The translations under genes were made by a program, and so were the position numbers. The notes beneath the pieces are model-generated. The model made no database searches. It worked only from the letters and a program-made list of their open reading frames with translations, and was not told the origin of the DNA. A stretch of DNA of 64,000 nt from Lytechinus variegatus (taxonomy: Eukaryota; Echinodermata; Echinoidea; Temnopleuroida; Toxopneustidae). Location of the stretch: the NCBI RefSeq assembly GCF_018143015.1, contig NC_054746.1, positions 20,288,464 to 20,352,463 of the forward strand, in the 5' to 3' direction. Positions 30,801-41,927 of the stretch are shown piece by piece; the stretch's first letter is position 1, and each line of letters begins with the position of its first letter.

Positions 30801-33488
30801 GAAATATTTGAGAAAGTGGGAATGTGATCACTTATGAAATGTAGGCCTTTTTACTTTGTACAAATTTTGTAAAAAAAAAAACGAATATGAAACAAATCAC
30901 GCACGACGAGAGAGGTAGAAACGAAAGTTAATGTTAATTGAAAAGGGAACGATGAAATTACGTACCCATTCACTTTTATGACAGCCAAGAACAGTATTTC
31001 TATCTGAAACTACAACACTGATGATCCATTAATTTGTAAATTGGTTGGAAAGAAGAGACACTCAATTTTGAAGACATAATGGAGGACAAAGGACATCGTT
31101 TCATAATTTTTTTAAGTGCGGAAAAAAATATTATTTGACATTTACTTTAGTAACAGTCAGAAACCGTGGTGCCGTTCAATAAGACTTGTTATAACAAAAA
31201 CACATTACTTATACCAAAATTGCTTTCAGCCAATTCAAATTGAAGTAGCTTAGTAGCTTTACAATGTATAAGCAAGTTTGCTAATTCAACCAGTTTCATG
31301 AATCTAACTGCAATACTTTTCAGCCAATCAAAACCAAGAATTCTCTTAACTTTTCATAGTTGACAAATTGACCACAAGCTAGTTCTGACAACTTCAATGA
31401 AACATTACACTGGCTCTGCTCTTAATTTGGATAGATAATTATAAAGAAACGAATGAATTGGCCTGATGATGTTGATGATAAGGAATGATGACAATCCCTC
31501 ACCTCGTCCTTTATTAACCTTGTTCAACATCCACACCGGTCGTCCATCAAAACTTGCCGCTTTCCCAACGAAGCACTCCCTGATGACGTCGGCGCCATTC
31601 AGAACCACGACCGTCTGCGCGCCAATCTTCATCGAGAAAACGTTGCCATGGCGACGGCCAAGGACCGACAGGCTCCGATGGAGTCGACGGCAGTCCAAGA
31701 ATGGGAGGTATCCTAAGATCGGCACGCCGCGAGGTCCCGCGGGGAAACGCCTGGACCCTCTGGAATTAGAACCAATATAAATGTTTCAGTTGGTGGAGGG
31801 TAGAGGTTGAAATTGAGTTTTTCACACTGCAGTTATCATACTAATTGTAATGAATGTTCGAAAGTATATCTTAAAATGTGCAAACATCTTTACGCGGAAA
31901 CTTCTGTATGCATTTCTACTTTGAACAAGGAAACGTATGTTATGCAAGTCTGAGTTTTTTTAACAAGTGCACACCAAGTTTCCAATAATGCACATAGCAT
32001 TTCCATTTATTTGAAGGCAGGATAAGAGAGCATTGTCCACTAAATGCTTTGCTCACGGGCATAGTTGCCGCGGCCGGGGATCGAACCCCGGACTCTCTAT
32101 GTTTAGCCAGGCGCCTTAGACCACTCGGCCACGGCACCTCCTGAGTTGCCTCGCCCTTTCCGATATATTCATGAAACATTGTATTGTAGGGTTGAGAAAT
32201 TATCAGTTCGGGGGTAGAAAATGATATAAGTTCTAAATCAGCAAACTCAGTCATCAAACCAAAGGGGAAATGAAGTGAAACTAAGAGACACAAAGAAATT
32301 AAACTGAAGTCGAAGAAATCTGGTGTCGTGTCGTGTCTCTGTCTGTGTGTGAGTGTTTATTAAAAATCACTTCTGTTCTACCATAGGCCTTTCTGGCCCA
32401 CATCAAATTTGTAGCTTTAGAAACATAACACTATTCAAATCTACTGAAATCTAACCAATCAAATTTTTAAAAAAATAGGAGAGCCCAACTAAAATGTAGT
32501 AATCCAATTCATAATATATTAAGATGAAGGCGATAAAAGATGTCTGGGTGATTATGTAATAATTGCATTAGAAACTAAGGAGTCAGGTGAGGGATGGAAT
32601 GAGTGGAACATCTGAATAGAGAAGGAATGAAGATGACAAAAGAGAATGTGGGGGAAAGAATCCAATGTGGAGAAGGATGAATGAAAACTAAATAAATCAA
32701 ACTCAAATAACCTTAGTTCAGACTGCAAGGGCATGCAGTGCTGAAAGAAATGCAAATGAACTCAAGTCTAGACGGAACAGAAATGCACAACAGCTGAATA
32801 AAACACAAGTTAAAGAAAATAAACAAAATAGGAAAATGACAAAATTAGCATCCTACACCCGGATCCTACAGTATTATTCAAAATACTAATATCGATTAAA
32901 AATGAAATTGATGACTTCAAAGATGATTACAACAGCCGCCCTACCCAAACCACATAAGCCCTCTTTTAATAGGGGTAAGTTTATTAGCTTTAATCAGTTT
33001 CGGGAAAGAGTTGTATCAAAATCAGTATTTATTGTTACTTTATGACACCATGAATCTGTCTAAATAACAAAACGTGATAAAAAAACGAAATTATATTAAT
33101 GTTGAAAGACTTTCTTTGATTGGTATACACAAAACTTGGGATGAAACCACTTAAGCGTTTGTTTCGGTTTTTTAATTTCAATTTAAACATAGAATGGATT
33201 ATAATGTTGTACAATGTAAATCACATTAAAGAAATATATAAATGGGTTATAGTTTTCAAGCATTTACATAGCGTATTGAACAAGATAAGTAGATAAAAAA
33301 ATATTTCATTATTACGTTTGAATATATTTTCAAAAGTGTGTCATATTCAAAAACTCCGTTAACAGTACATATAATTACCTTTTCTTGACAAAACTTCCAA
33401 AGACCAAAAGACTGATTACGGCCATCAAAAGAAAAATGGAGGATAGTAGATTGACGATTTCAACACATACTGAATATAGAAACGCCAT
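27617..33488 (-). CDS. Cytochrome P450, CYP2-clan microsomal type, complete, 5 exons, 559 aa
   Basis: Coding exons in transcript order: 33488-33379, 31759-31503, 30313-29433, 28637-28391, 27801-27617. They total 1680 nt with matching phases. The N terminus is a signal-anchor (SSIFLLMAVISLLVF, residues ~17-31) followed by a proline/glycine hinge (FPAGPRGVPILG), so the enzyme should sit on the cytosolic face of the ER. Residues 365-370 are GGAETT (I-helix oxygen-activation motif), E421-x-x-R424 is the K-helix motif, FQPERF is the PERF block, and FSLGHRMCLG with Cys503 is the heme ligand loop, whose Gly499 codon is split by the last intron. The family uses molecular oxygen and electrons from P450 reductase to hydroxylate lipophilic substrates. 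At 559 residues it is ~60 longer than usual because of a charged insertion at ~280-346. The substrate cannot be inferred. Confidence 0.93.
28391..28637 (-). CDS. Cytochrome P450 exon 4 (K helix, PERF)
   Basis: Residues 417-499. Begins ACLQEILRL, which holds the E-x-x-R motif, then WKNPEEFQPERFLDSEG and FMPFSL. The donor splits the first Gly codon of the heme loop. Confidence 0.94.
29433..30313 (-). CDS. Cytochrome P450 exon 3 (large central exon, I helix)
   Basis: An 881-nt exon, residues 123-416. Encodes WQAYRKAW (C-helix W-x-x-x-R heme propionate contact), the F/G region, a ~65-residue charged insertion, and the I helix MFIGGAETTHAGVMWGL. It ends HHLPYTQ just before the K helix. In most CYP2-clan genes this region is split into several exons, so the single exon suggests past intron loss or retroposition (inference). 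Confidence 0.92.
31503..31759 (-). CDS. Cytochrome P450 exon 2
   Basis: Residues 37-123. Contains the hinge FPAGPRGVPILGYLPFL and GNVFSMKIGAQTVVVLNG (beta-1 region), with SFDGRP just before the B helix. Acceptor ATTCCAG|A, donor GACGAG|GTGAGG. Confidence 0.92.
31955..32065 (-). repeat. Body of the tRNA-derived SINE
   Basis: Continues downstream of the tRNA-like head on the minus strand to an A-run (complement of the T-run at ~31959-31965). The body end is not defined by a visible target duplication, so the limit is approximate. Confidence 0.45.
32066..32138 (-). repeat. tRNA-Leu-like head of a SINE
   Basis: On the minus strand the stretch folds as a tRNA-like unit. It has a 7-bp acceptor stem (TGCCGTG with CGCGGCA), a D-arm with A-box TGGCCGAGTGG, and a T-arm/B-box GGGTTCGATCCC with a perfect stem. 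The anticodon arm is degenerate and there is no proper variable arm, so it is a SINE promoter (RNA polymerase III) rather than a working tRNA. It lies in P450 intron 1. Confidence 0.75.
33379..33488 (-). CDS. Cytochrome P450 exon 1 (membrane anchor)
   Basis: Encodes residues 1-36 plus two bases of codon 37. The ATG (complement of 33486-33488) precedes a hydrophobic anchor and a basic stop-transfer end (GSFVKKR). An upstream ATG in the same frame would add ~23 residues ahead of the anchor, so the downstream ATG fits the family better. Confidence 0.85.
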
Positions 33489-34080
33489 GATTATTGCCTC
33501 ATGAGAACTACTAATAAACAAAATTTCCAAAGTGTTGAGAGTGTTTCGACAAAACACGAAAAGGCAGTCAACTGATTTAAATGCAGAATCGCCGCGAAGC
33601 CTTTGCTGAGAAAGTGAAAATGGGCATTCTCTGGTAAATTATTGTTGCACACTTTCTGATTAAAATGGGTCTGCTTAAAGTTGATAAATTCCGATGACGG
33701 CTGTTTTGGCCTGAATGTGCTTTGGGTAAAAAATGATGCCGACGAGAACTTCCAGACATAGTCAAGATAAACGATAGCATCCCCCATGAAAATGAAATAT
33801 ACATGCGCTGGAGATTTCATTGATACAGCCTTCCAGACATTGTTCATGGTCATTGACTACGAATTGTTTTTCGAATGCCCCGTCCCGAGAGGGTCGTAAT
33901 TCAGTATTGCATTTGAACAGCGGTATTATTAATCAGTGATGATAAACAGAGGTCTCTCAAGACTTAATTTTTGGGGTGAAGGGAACTTTCAAGCCTGAGA
34001 TGGCGTAATTGGAGGGCTAAGTTTTTTCCCGATTTGTTATATATATATTTATATTTATTTATTTAGATGCAATTTTTTTT
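33489..34080. other. Region upstream of the P450 gene (5' UTR/promoter expected)
   Basis: Should contain the minus-strand promoter and 5' UTR. I see no clear TATA box placed at a defined start. The open frames here are short, and I would not annotate them. Confidence 0.35.
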
Positions 34081-35263
34081 CAGTGGCGTAACAAGCTGGG
34101 TAGGGGGGACAAGCTGCCCCCTGGCGGATTTCACCGGAAAAATAAAAAAACGGGGAAAAGAGAAAAGGGGGAAAGTGAGAAAGGGAAAGGAAAGGAAAGA
34201 AAGAAAAAGAGGAAAGGAGAAAGAAAGAACATAAATAGGGGAAATTGAAGGAAAGCGGGAAAAGGAAAGAAGAACACGTGAGAAAGTACAAATATCCTGA
34301 AATACTAATACATTAGCATGATTAGCAAGAGAGGGATATGAAATCAAAAGATATGACTCAATGGTATGGGCAAGAATAGCGGGAAAATGGGAGAAAGAGG
34401 AAGAAAAATCCTTAGTCAAAGCAGGGTAAGCCAAGGCCTAGTCATATCCCCCGATATTATGTCCTAAACCTAAGCTTTGCGCTGGCTAGATTTAATGTAA
34501 AAAACCTGTTTACTTTGGCTAAATTTCCAAAGCTACTATTAAATGAGTAGAACTTAATCATTTTAAAGGCCATTTTTTTTTATCTGGCTCGCTTCGCTCG
34601 CTGGAGACTTTTACAAATTTATCCGCATTGTGCTACGTTTTGCTGCCTCAAAATATTTAGTTTATTATCGGCAACTGCGTTGAAGTTAATATGTGTTGTG
34701 TATGTACCCGCGATTTGATAAAACAGTGGCCATCTGCAATGTTTAAAAATATAACGGGGTTCAAGGGGCTCCACCCCAGACCAGTGGCGACATCAAGGGG
34801 GAGGCACGGAAGGCATTTGCACCCAGTGAGTTGGCCCTACCCCCGAAATTTTGAAAAATAAAAAAAATGTATAGTAAATGTCATAAGAATCTTACTAAAG
34901 CTGCAACGTGCTCCAAAACAGCTTTTTCGTTCCTTAAATTTTGAAAATTTTCTCATCCATTCACTGTTAGCTCCCAATAATGTCACTAAATCTTTCAGGT
35001 CATTATGTAAAATTCAAAATGTCGCCCGCGCTATATACGCTCGCAGTAGCTTTTGACTGAGATAAGTAAATCATCTGTTCAAATGGGGCTTAAAATCCAA
35101 TTTTCAAGTCAATATGCTACTCGCGATTAGAGTTTTCATCATTCGTTTTAGCGAGATAAGCTTCCTGCCTACTCATAATTTTCATAAATAAAAAAATTTC
35201 AGCTCGCGCTACGCGCTCGCATTAAAAGTTTGATTAGTGAGCCAAACAGTTCATGATTACAAA
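34081..35263. repeat. Repeat-rich intergenic block with hAT-like CAGTGGCG ends and a purine-rich tract
   Basis: Starts with CAGTGGCGTAACAAGCTGGG at 34081 and has a second CAGTGGCGACATCAAGGGG at ~34783, both resembling hAT-type left termini without visible partners. Between them is a GGAAAGAAAG-rich purine tract (34140-34280). CGCTCGC-type motifs (34590, 35040, 35210) mark a common marine-invertebrate repeat. Confidence 0.5.
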
Positions 35264-36100
35264 AAGTGCTTATAGAACGTCCAGTTATCATCTCAGGATG
35301 CCAAAAGCCATCAACTGTGTGTGGTCCCCAAAGTTTATCCATTAAACAAAAAAGGTTCCTGAAACACCCCAATCATCGAAATCTATTTCTCTGCTCAAGG
35401 CATATGCCTCTTGATTTTGATTTCTCGGTATCCACTGTACCTCCATTACTATGAGTAATCTGCTAAAAGCTGATGGAGATCATTTTTCATACTGCCCTTC
35501 TTTATGATCTTCTCTACTCCAGTATTATCGGTGAATATATTTACTGTTTGGTTTCTTATACTCTTTCCAAATGCATGTACTGCCAGTGCAACACCTTTAA
35601 GTTCTCTCCAAGTCGAACTTTTACCTTGTTCTTCTTCTAACCAGATGTGTTAGAATTAGAATCCTTCACACTCTGCTGACCAAGCTTCACACCCAAAATG
35701 TGGCTGGCGTCTGAAAAGACAAGTATCTGTGGTATAGAATGATGCAAGATATTTCGTACATTTAATGACTTCACATTATCTCTCCAGAAGAACAGTTCTT
35801 TTATGATATCATTACGTGAGGATAGAGTAATTTCTTTGTCCCAGTGTTTGCATGAGGCAACAGCAATTGATGAAAATCTAGTTCTCAACTGTAAAATCTG
35901 CCCAGTTTCAGGTAGCAAGGAAATAATTTTACCTATAAAAGCCGCTAATTTCCTAGCGGTAGTGTGTGGTTATTCTGTGATCATAATGTATGAAATCCAA
36001 AATATTAACAATTATACGATCTGATGCATGTAAAGTGCCACTTTTGGAATCCCACGTTAAACCAAGCCAATCAATTTTCTGAGTAGGTATCCATACTGAC
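35264..36100 (-). pseudogene. Decayed DIRS-like (tyrosine-recombinase) retrotransposon fragment: end of reverse transcriptase and RNase H
   Basis: On the minus strand, several frames interrupted by stops and frameshifts encode, in order, pieces such as WLGLTWDSKSGTLHASDR, LLPETGQILQLRTRFSS, ELFFWRDNVKSLN, a short VFSDAS block (RNase H catalytic-type Asp), ELKGVALAVHAFGKS, an FTDN block, VQWIPRNQNQEAYALSRE and a WGPHTVD block. The terminal W-G-P-H-T-V-D after the RNase H is a feature I associate with DIRS/Ngaro-type elements. No recombinase domain remains. The fragment is cut on both sides by other repeats, and it is not functional. Confidence 0.6.
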
Positions 36101-36108
36101 GTCTCTAC

Positions 36109-36840
36109 TCAGGGGCGTCGATCCATTTTCAGATGGGGGGGGGGGCAAAATCATTAACATTCCAAATGCACTCGACCGTACAAAATACCAACCCACACAC
36201 ACATATAATATATATATTAATGCGAGCGCGAAGCGCGAGCTGATTTTTTTTAGGATACTGACAGGAAAAGCGTACATGATTAGGACTGTTTGTACTAACT
36301 CATGAGGGGGATACATATTTCGAGTAAGAGTGCCGAGAGTGAGCTGAAATTTCTTTATATTCTGGCCTGAAAGCTTGATATTCTATGCATTTTTGGTACC
36401 AATGATTAAGATTGGTGTCTAAAAGAAGATATAGATGCGAGCGCGAAGCGTGAGCTGAAAATTTTGATATTTCGATCTGAAAAAATGACAGTTTAATGGA
36501 CTTTTTGATAAAGAACAAGATATATAACCAAGAAAAGATAATTGCAAATCGAAGTAGGAGTTCTATTGAGGCTTAGAACTGAAACTGGACATTTACATTC
36601 ACCTATTTAATCATGAAAAGTATGGGTTTTTGCTACAGAAATGATGCGAGCGCGAAGCGCGAGTTGAATATTTTAATATTCCAATCTGAAAAGCGGACAT
36701 TTTGAGCACGCTTTTAAATAAAGAACGAGTTGTGTATCTCAATCTCGCTTGCTGAACCTTACAATCTTGTTTTGGGGGGAATATCCGGAATTATTGGGGG
36801 GAGGCATAATGATGTTCGCCCCCCAATATTTTCATTTTCA
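36109..36840. repeat. Repeat with three ~210-bp units carrying GCGAGCGCGAAGCGCGAGC
   Basis: Begins with CAGGGGCGTCGATCCATTTT (hAT-like terminus). The motif GCGAGCGCGAAGCGYGAGYTG recurs at ~36222, 36436 and 36645, each followed by an AATATTTTGATATT/CCGATCTGAAAA-like stretch. Ends in a G-run/C-run pair at 36774-36826. Confidence 0.7.
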
Positions 36841-37750
36841 TTCAAAGGTTACAATAAAACATAGGTCCAACGAGGAAGATTTAGAAGCGTGACTTGTCCA
36901 CTGCGTGCTGAAAACGGTAAATGATTCAAACGACTCTTTCATTACATAACTGCAAACTGCACACAGTTAAACTTTCCCGCCTCTCCAACTGATTTGCATA
37001 CTTGGAATGCAAAGCACGTAACCAGCATTAGGAAACACCATCATACCATGATATGACCGGGAAATGTTTGGCTCTTGCCCTGAAATCTTTAAAATTACCC
37101 TGTCAAGATTTATGTTTTATACACTTTTATATACTTATGTTTAAGGGTAAAGATTCGTTGTTTAATTTTTTGCCAGTCTTGTATATTTCTACGGTAGTAG
37201 AATCAAGTAAAATGATTTATGAACTGATTATACGTGGATATTATGTTATTTGAATTGATTTATTTCTATACTGTATGAGAAGGTTATAGTTGTTTTTTTT
37301 TTCAAAAAGGAAAAGAAAGAAAGCAAGATTTGATTTATAGGGGAGAGGTTGGGTTCGTGGGGATGGTGGACTCACTCTACCCGTTTTATTTTTTTATCTT
37401 CATTTTCTCTCATCATTTCAGATTCGTTTAAATTGTAATCTGTATAAGAGACAAGTTACATATTCTTCATTATCATTTATACTTTTCTTTTTTATGTTCG
37501 TCTGTACAAAATAATGTATAATTCTGTGATAATACTTGTTTCAGTTATTGTATAATTTGCTTATGAGACTTATATTGTTATCGTATATTGGGTTTGAGAG
37601 AAGACAATAAAAACGTGTTATAAAACAATAATATTCATATAAGCATTACGAGCATTAATAGTTAATCCACAGTTTTTATTACGTATGGGGAACTTACTAT
37701 TAAAAATTATTTCTTTTCTGGTACGTATTTGTTACTGAAAAGTATGTTAA
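36841..37750. other. Intergenic stretch, nothing recognised
   Basis: AT-rich sequence without splice-bounded open frames or clear repeats; an AATAAA at ~37607 has no associated gene that I can see. Confidence 0.3.
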
Positions 37751-38335
37751 AGGTCAAGTCCACCCAAACAAAAAGTTGATTTGAATAGAAATAGAAAATT
37801 AAACAAGTATACCGCTGAAAATTTCATTAAAATTGGATGTAAAATAAGAATGCTATGACATTTTGGTTATTTTTCACCAGTTGTGTACAACTCAGTGACA
37901 TACAAATTAGAGAGTCAATAATGTCCCCCATTCACTATTTCTTGTTTTTTATTGTGAGAATGATACAATATTTAAATTTGATAGATTTCACAATAACAAC
38001 TTGACTGAACCATCAAAATAAATGTTAAAACATTTGTAAAACAATTGTACTTCCACATCATTCAAGGAGGAATAAAAGTTTGTTTCACAAGACAATGAGG
38101 ATAAACTTATACTATTTCATACTTCATATAATAAGAAAGTGAGCGGGTGACGTCATCAGTCCCCTCATTGGCATACTGAGCGGGATGTACAAACGAACGT
38201 TTTGTGAAATTTAGCGAAACTTCAAAATTTCATAACTCTCTTATTTTACATCAGATTTCGATGAAATTTTGAGCGTTTTTCTTGTTGGACTTTTTCTCTT
38301 TATTCAATCAACTTTTTTGTTGGGGTGGATTTGCT
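37751..38335. mobile_element. MITE family D, copy 1 (AGTCCACCC / AACAAAAAGTTGATT ends)
   Basis: Left GGTCAAGTCCACCCAAACA then AAAAGTTGATTTGAATA; right end is the inverse (TCAATCAACTTTTTTGTTGG then GGTGGATT). A second copy is at 48637-49304. The interior has ATTTCATNAAAATTGGATGT and inverse blocks. Confidence 0.7.
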
Positions 38336-39060
38336 CTTAACAGTTTGTTTATATTTTTTCTTCACCCTATTTATGTTCCAATTCGTTTGAATTATCAAGG
38401 GAATACGAATATATTTTTGCATAAATTAAAATAAAGGGGCCTGTATTAAATGAATAATGCAAATGCGAGCTGTAGTTTTTACTATATCGTACGACATGAA
38501 AAGGGAACATTTAAATGACGCTTTCTATGAATTCATGAAAAGATACTTCTGTCCAAATGATGCACGCGCGAGCTAAAAGTCTTTGTAATCTGACGTGAAA
38601 ACATTAAGCACCTTCCGGAATAAAAAAAAGAGGAATCTTATCTCACACTGAGACATTTCTATTCTGCCTTCATTATTCATATCCCTATCTCTGTGAAAAT
38701 AAAGCTTTATAGGCACTTGTGAAAGAAAGTATGCAATGCATTCTAGTTCCTACATATTCACACTCTCTCATCCACCGTCCCCCTCCCCAGCGTAATTATT
38801 TAAAATATCCTTCTCCTCTCTCATATCCCTCGGTGACATTCTCCCGTCCCTCAAACTCTCCACCCACACTCCCTCTTTCTACACCCTTCTCATTCTTACC
38901 TTCCATGTTTCAAATTCTCTGTCACCACTCTCGCATCCTTAAAAATGTAGAATTTTATCTGCCATTATCATCTCGACCCCCCCCCCTGAAAAAGGGGTGC
39001 GTTTACACTAAACATAACATGATGGTGACTTACAAATTTACCATTCTAAAGACCACCCCC
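38336..39060. other. Intergenic stretch with pyrimidine-rich tract
   Basis: Nothing gene-like. 38756-38935 is CT/CCCTC-rich. The open frame there has low-complexity composition and no splice or homology support. Confidence 0.3.
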
Positions 39061-39074
39061 GTAAAAATAATAAA

Positions 39075-39612
39075 TAAAACAAGCCTCGGGCAGTCTCGTC
39101 TGCATTAGGCGATTCAACATAGCAGCAAACTTAAAAGAAAAGTAAGATGAAGAATTAATCACAAAAACACCATTCATTTGATAATAAAATATGAGGTTCA
39201 TTGACCCTCAATGACTTGAACTTGATCATTTGATCAATGATTCATGGAAGACAATCAGTGATACTGAATTACCCTTATGTCTAGGTTTCATGAACTGGAT
39301 CCATATAATGTCAAAGTTATGAGGACATTTGAAAAACCAAACCTTGGTTGATATTTCAGTGTTGATTCCCCAAACATGGTCCAAGTTCATTGACCCTAAC
39401 TGACCTTTGTCATATGACCTGAAACTCAGGCAGGATATTCAGTGATAGTTGATTACTCTCGTGTCTGGGTTTCATAAAATATGGCCATATGTTTTTTTAA
39501 ATTATGATGACATTTCAAAACTTAACAATGGTTAAGATTTAAATGTTGACAATGCCACCGCTGTCGGAAAAGAGGCGCCTCTAGTCTAAGTCTGTTATGA
39601 TGGGGAGACAAA
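39075..39612. repeat. Core-repeat element, short copy
   Basis: Shares ends with the element at 44030-45135 (CAGTCTCGTCTGCATTAGGC on the left; TCGGAAAAGAGGCGCCTCTA and GGGGAGAC on the right). It has about two diverged ~160-bp core units (CAGTGATA…TTGATTACTC, TTCATTGACCCTAA). Confidence 0.65.
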
Positions 39613-39772
39613 AAATAAGATAAAATAAAACAAGATAAATTCGAAGTAAATCAAATAAATGAAAAACAAATTAAATATATACGAATTATGAATGTGCAGC
39701 AAATATAAGAAAAAACAACTTTCCCCCAAAAAGAAAAAAACACCATAAACTGTGATGAATTTAGAATTTCAA

Positions 39773-41900
39773 TTTATTATTCTGCTACCCTTACACCAAG
39801 CACTGCCCAAGATAAGCAATTTAACAACTCTATAGGTCTGTATAAGTCATAACCATATTACCATTTTTTTCATATATATCTTTTTACTTCTCTGAACTTC
39901 CAACTACACTAAATAATCTATTGATTAAAAAAAAACACTTTAGTCCAATGAAATACAATTATTCATTTGTCTCAAAACGTTTTCCAAACATAGTTTCACC
40001 TATCATCTGAAAAAGAGCACTTAATGTGCCAGTAGAAAACATGTTGCCCCCAGAGGTAAAATTATTGCAAAGTGCATTAGTCAGAATAACAATATTAGTG
40101 CATTTCATACCCCCAAGATACAATGAATACAATTTTTTTATACAAAAAACATTTAAATCATTATTACAAGAAACAAATAAACAGAACATGAAACATGTAA
40201 AACTTGTGTAATTCAATATGTGAGGAAGATAGTTGCATATATATTTTTGTTTTTCATCTGAAGGCATGATTACTATGACAAAAACCTTGGCACCTGGGCA
40301 ACCTACTATATATTTCTATCCTTATGTTTGAAAAAAATAGAAGTATTGTCATGTGAAAGTTTTCAGTGTATATGTTTTACATACAATGTGATACAGATAT
40401 ATCAGATTAATTTGTTTCAACATGATTCTTGACCACATCTTAAATAATTTCTATTCAGCTTCCAAATATAAACTGTGACTACAGTAACAATTACACATTT
40501 GTTTCCCCAAGTCAACACTTCATTATATACAAATTAAAATGAGCATTTTTCTACTTGTTAAAAGTAGCATTTGAGCAATTATTGTTGGAATATTATTGAG
40601 TATATTTGAGTATTATTGATAACTAAGTTTTGTCAATCTAAACATATGATTTCCAAGTACAATTCCTTCTTTGCTAATAACTTACAATGATTTCCAACCA
40701 TGATAAGAATAACTTTATATGAAGGCAAGTGGCAGTAGTGCACCCGAAACAAAGTACTGTTTTTCTTTTATGATTTGCAATATGACAGGACCCTTAAATC
40801 CATAACAACGTTCATAGTTGTTGCACCCTGAAATTCTTAAACATGGAAGATACAGTGAAAAGAAATATTTTGATGTAATTCTGAAAACATCATTGGCATT
40901 TTTGTTCTCTCAATACCTTTTGGAATTCATAGTACAGTGAGAAAATGCTTTTAACACATGTAAGGATATGATAAATTCACAATTTTCACTCGGTGAAAAT
41001 AAATGGAACTGTAATGTCGGCATAAAGACACCTTGATGATATGGGTGTCTTAAAAATTAATTGAAAATATACAAGCACATACTATTAAATTCTATCACAA
41101 AATGCACTTTAAGTACACACTCTAATGATACTGAATACATATATACTATACTATCATGCTCTGTACATGGTTTTATCTTCCCATTCTTATGTTCATCTAT
41201 GAGCTTCCATTATCAGTTATGGCTGGCTATAATAGTGCAGTAAAGATAATGTGATATTCACAATTCTACCTAAGCAAAATTAATCCACATTAACTTGATA
41301 ATTCTTTCAAACATGATTTCAAAGCAACAAAACATACATATTTATCACACAAACTCAGGATAGAAAAATGTCTTTGATTTCTATTTCAAACTATATCATA
41401 GAGTAGAAAAAAACCACAACTAAAACTGCAAGTATTACATACACAAAATTTTATCAGTCACTTGGACAAAAATTATTGAGATTGGATTGGCCATGGTAAT
41501 TATCTGGCCCCTAAAAAGTACAATATTAATTCACTGAAATTCAATGGTATTACACCAGATAAATCACCTACACATGTGGGTAATAAGACACATAAATACA
41601 TTTTTAGAAATTTTTGTGATAGCTAGACAAATTCTATGTCTATTCATATTCTATTAGATAAGCTACACTCCTTTCTGTGACCTAATAATTAATTGCATTA
41701 TAATCAATATAATCATATTACATATGAAAAACATTGGCTTTGCTATCGATATAAAGAGTTTCCTTTTGACTTTTATAAAACATGATGTATTATCCCCAAT
41801 GTGTGAGAGACATGACTCGGTCTGTAATGACCATGATGACCTTTGACCCTGATAATAATTTGTCTCCATCCAAGCTCACTCCTCCTAATCCTCATCTGGT
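39773..41900 (-). other. Probable 3' UTR of the calpain-type gene
   Basis: About 2.1 kb of AT-rich, mostly unique sequence downstream of the stop codon. No splice-bounded coding exon or recognisable repeat is seen. The first clear AATAAA on the minus strand is at 39773-39778. The extent is inferred, not proven. Confidence 0.35.
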
Positions 41901-41927
41901 CTAAGAGTAGAGACTCAACATCAGGAA
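41901..41927 (-). CDS. Calpain-type gene, terminal exon
   Basis: 27 nt of coding sequence: FLMLSLYS then TAG. This matches the conserved calpain C terminus (…EFLxLTMYS/A-stop). Acceptor ATTTCAG|TT. The 3' UTR continues to lower coordinates. Confidence 0.88.
   Translation of the reverse strand, partial: FLMLSLYS

Noticed and set aside
32066-32138. A functional tRNA-Leu gene.
   Set aside because: The anticodon arm does not fold and the long variable arm expected for leucine tRNA is missing, while SINE-like sequence follows.
33491-34434. Minus-strand open frames of 75-123 codons upstream of the P450 gene.
   Set aside because: Low-complexity Phe/Ser/Pro composition from a purine-rich tract and no splice or domain support; the TM-containing exon at 33379-33488 already supplies a proper start.
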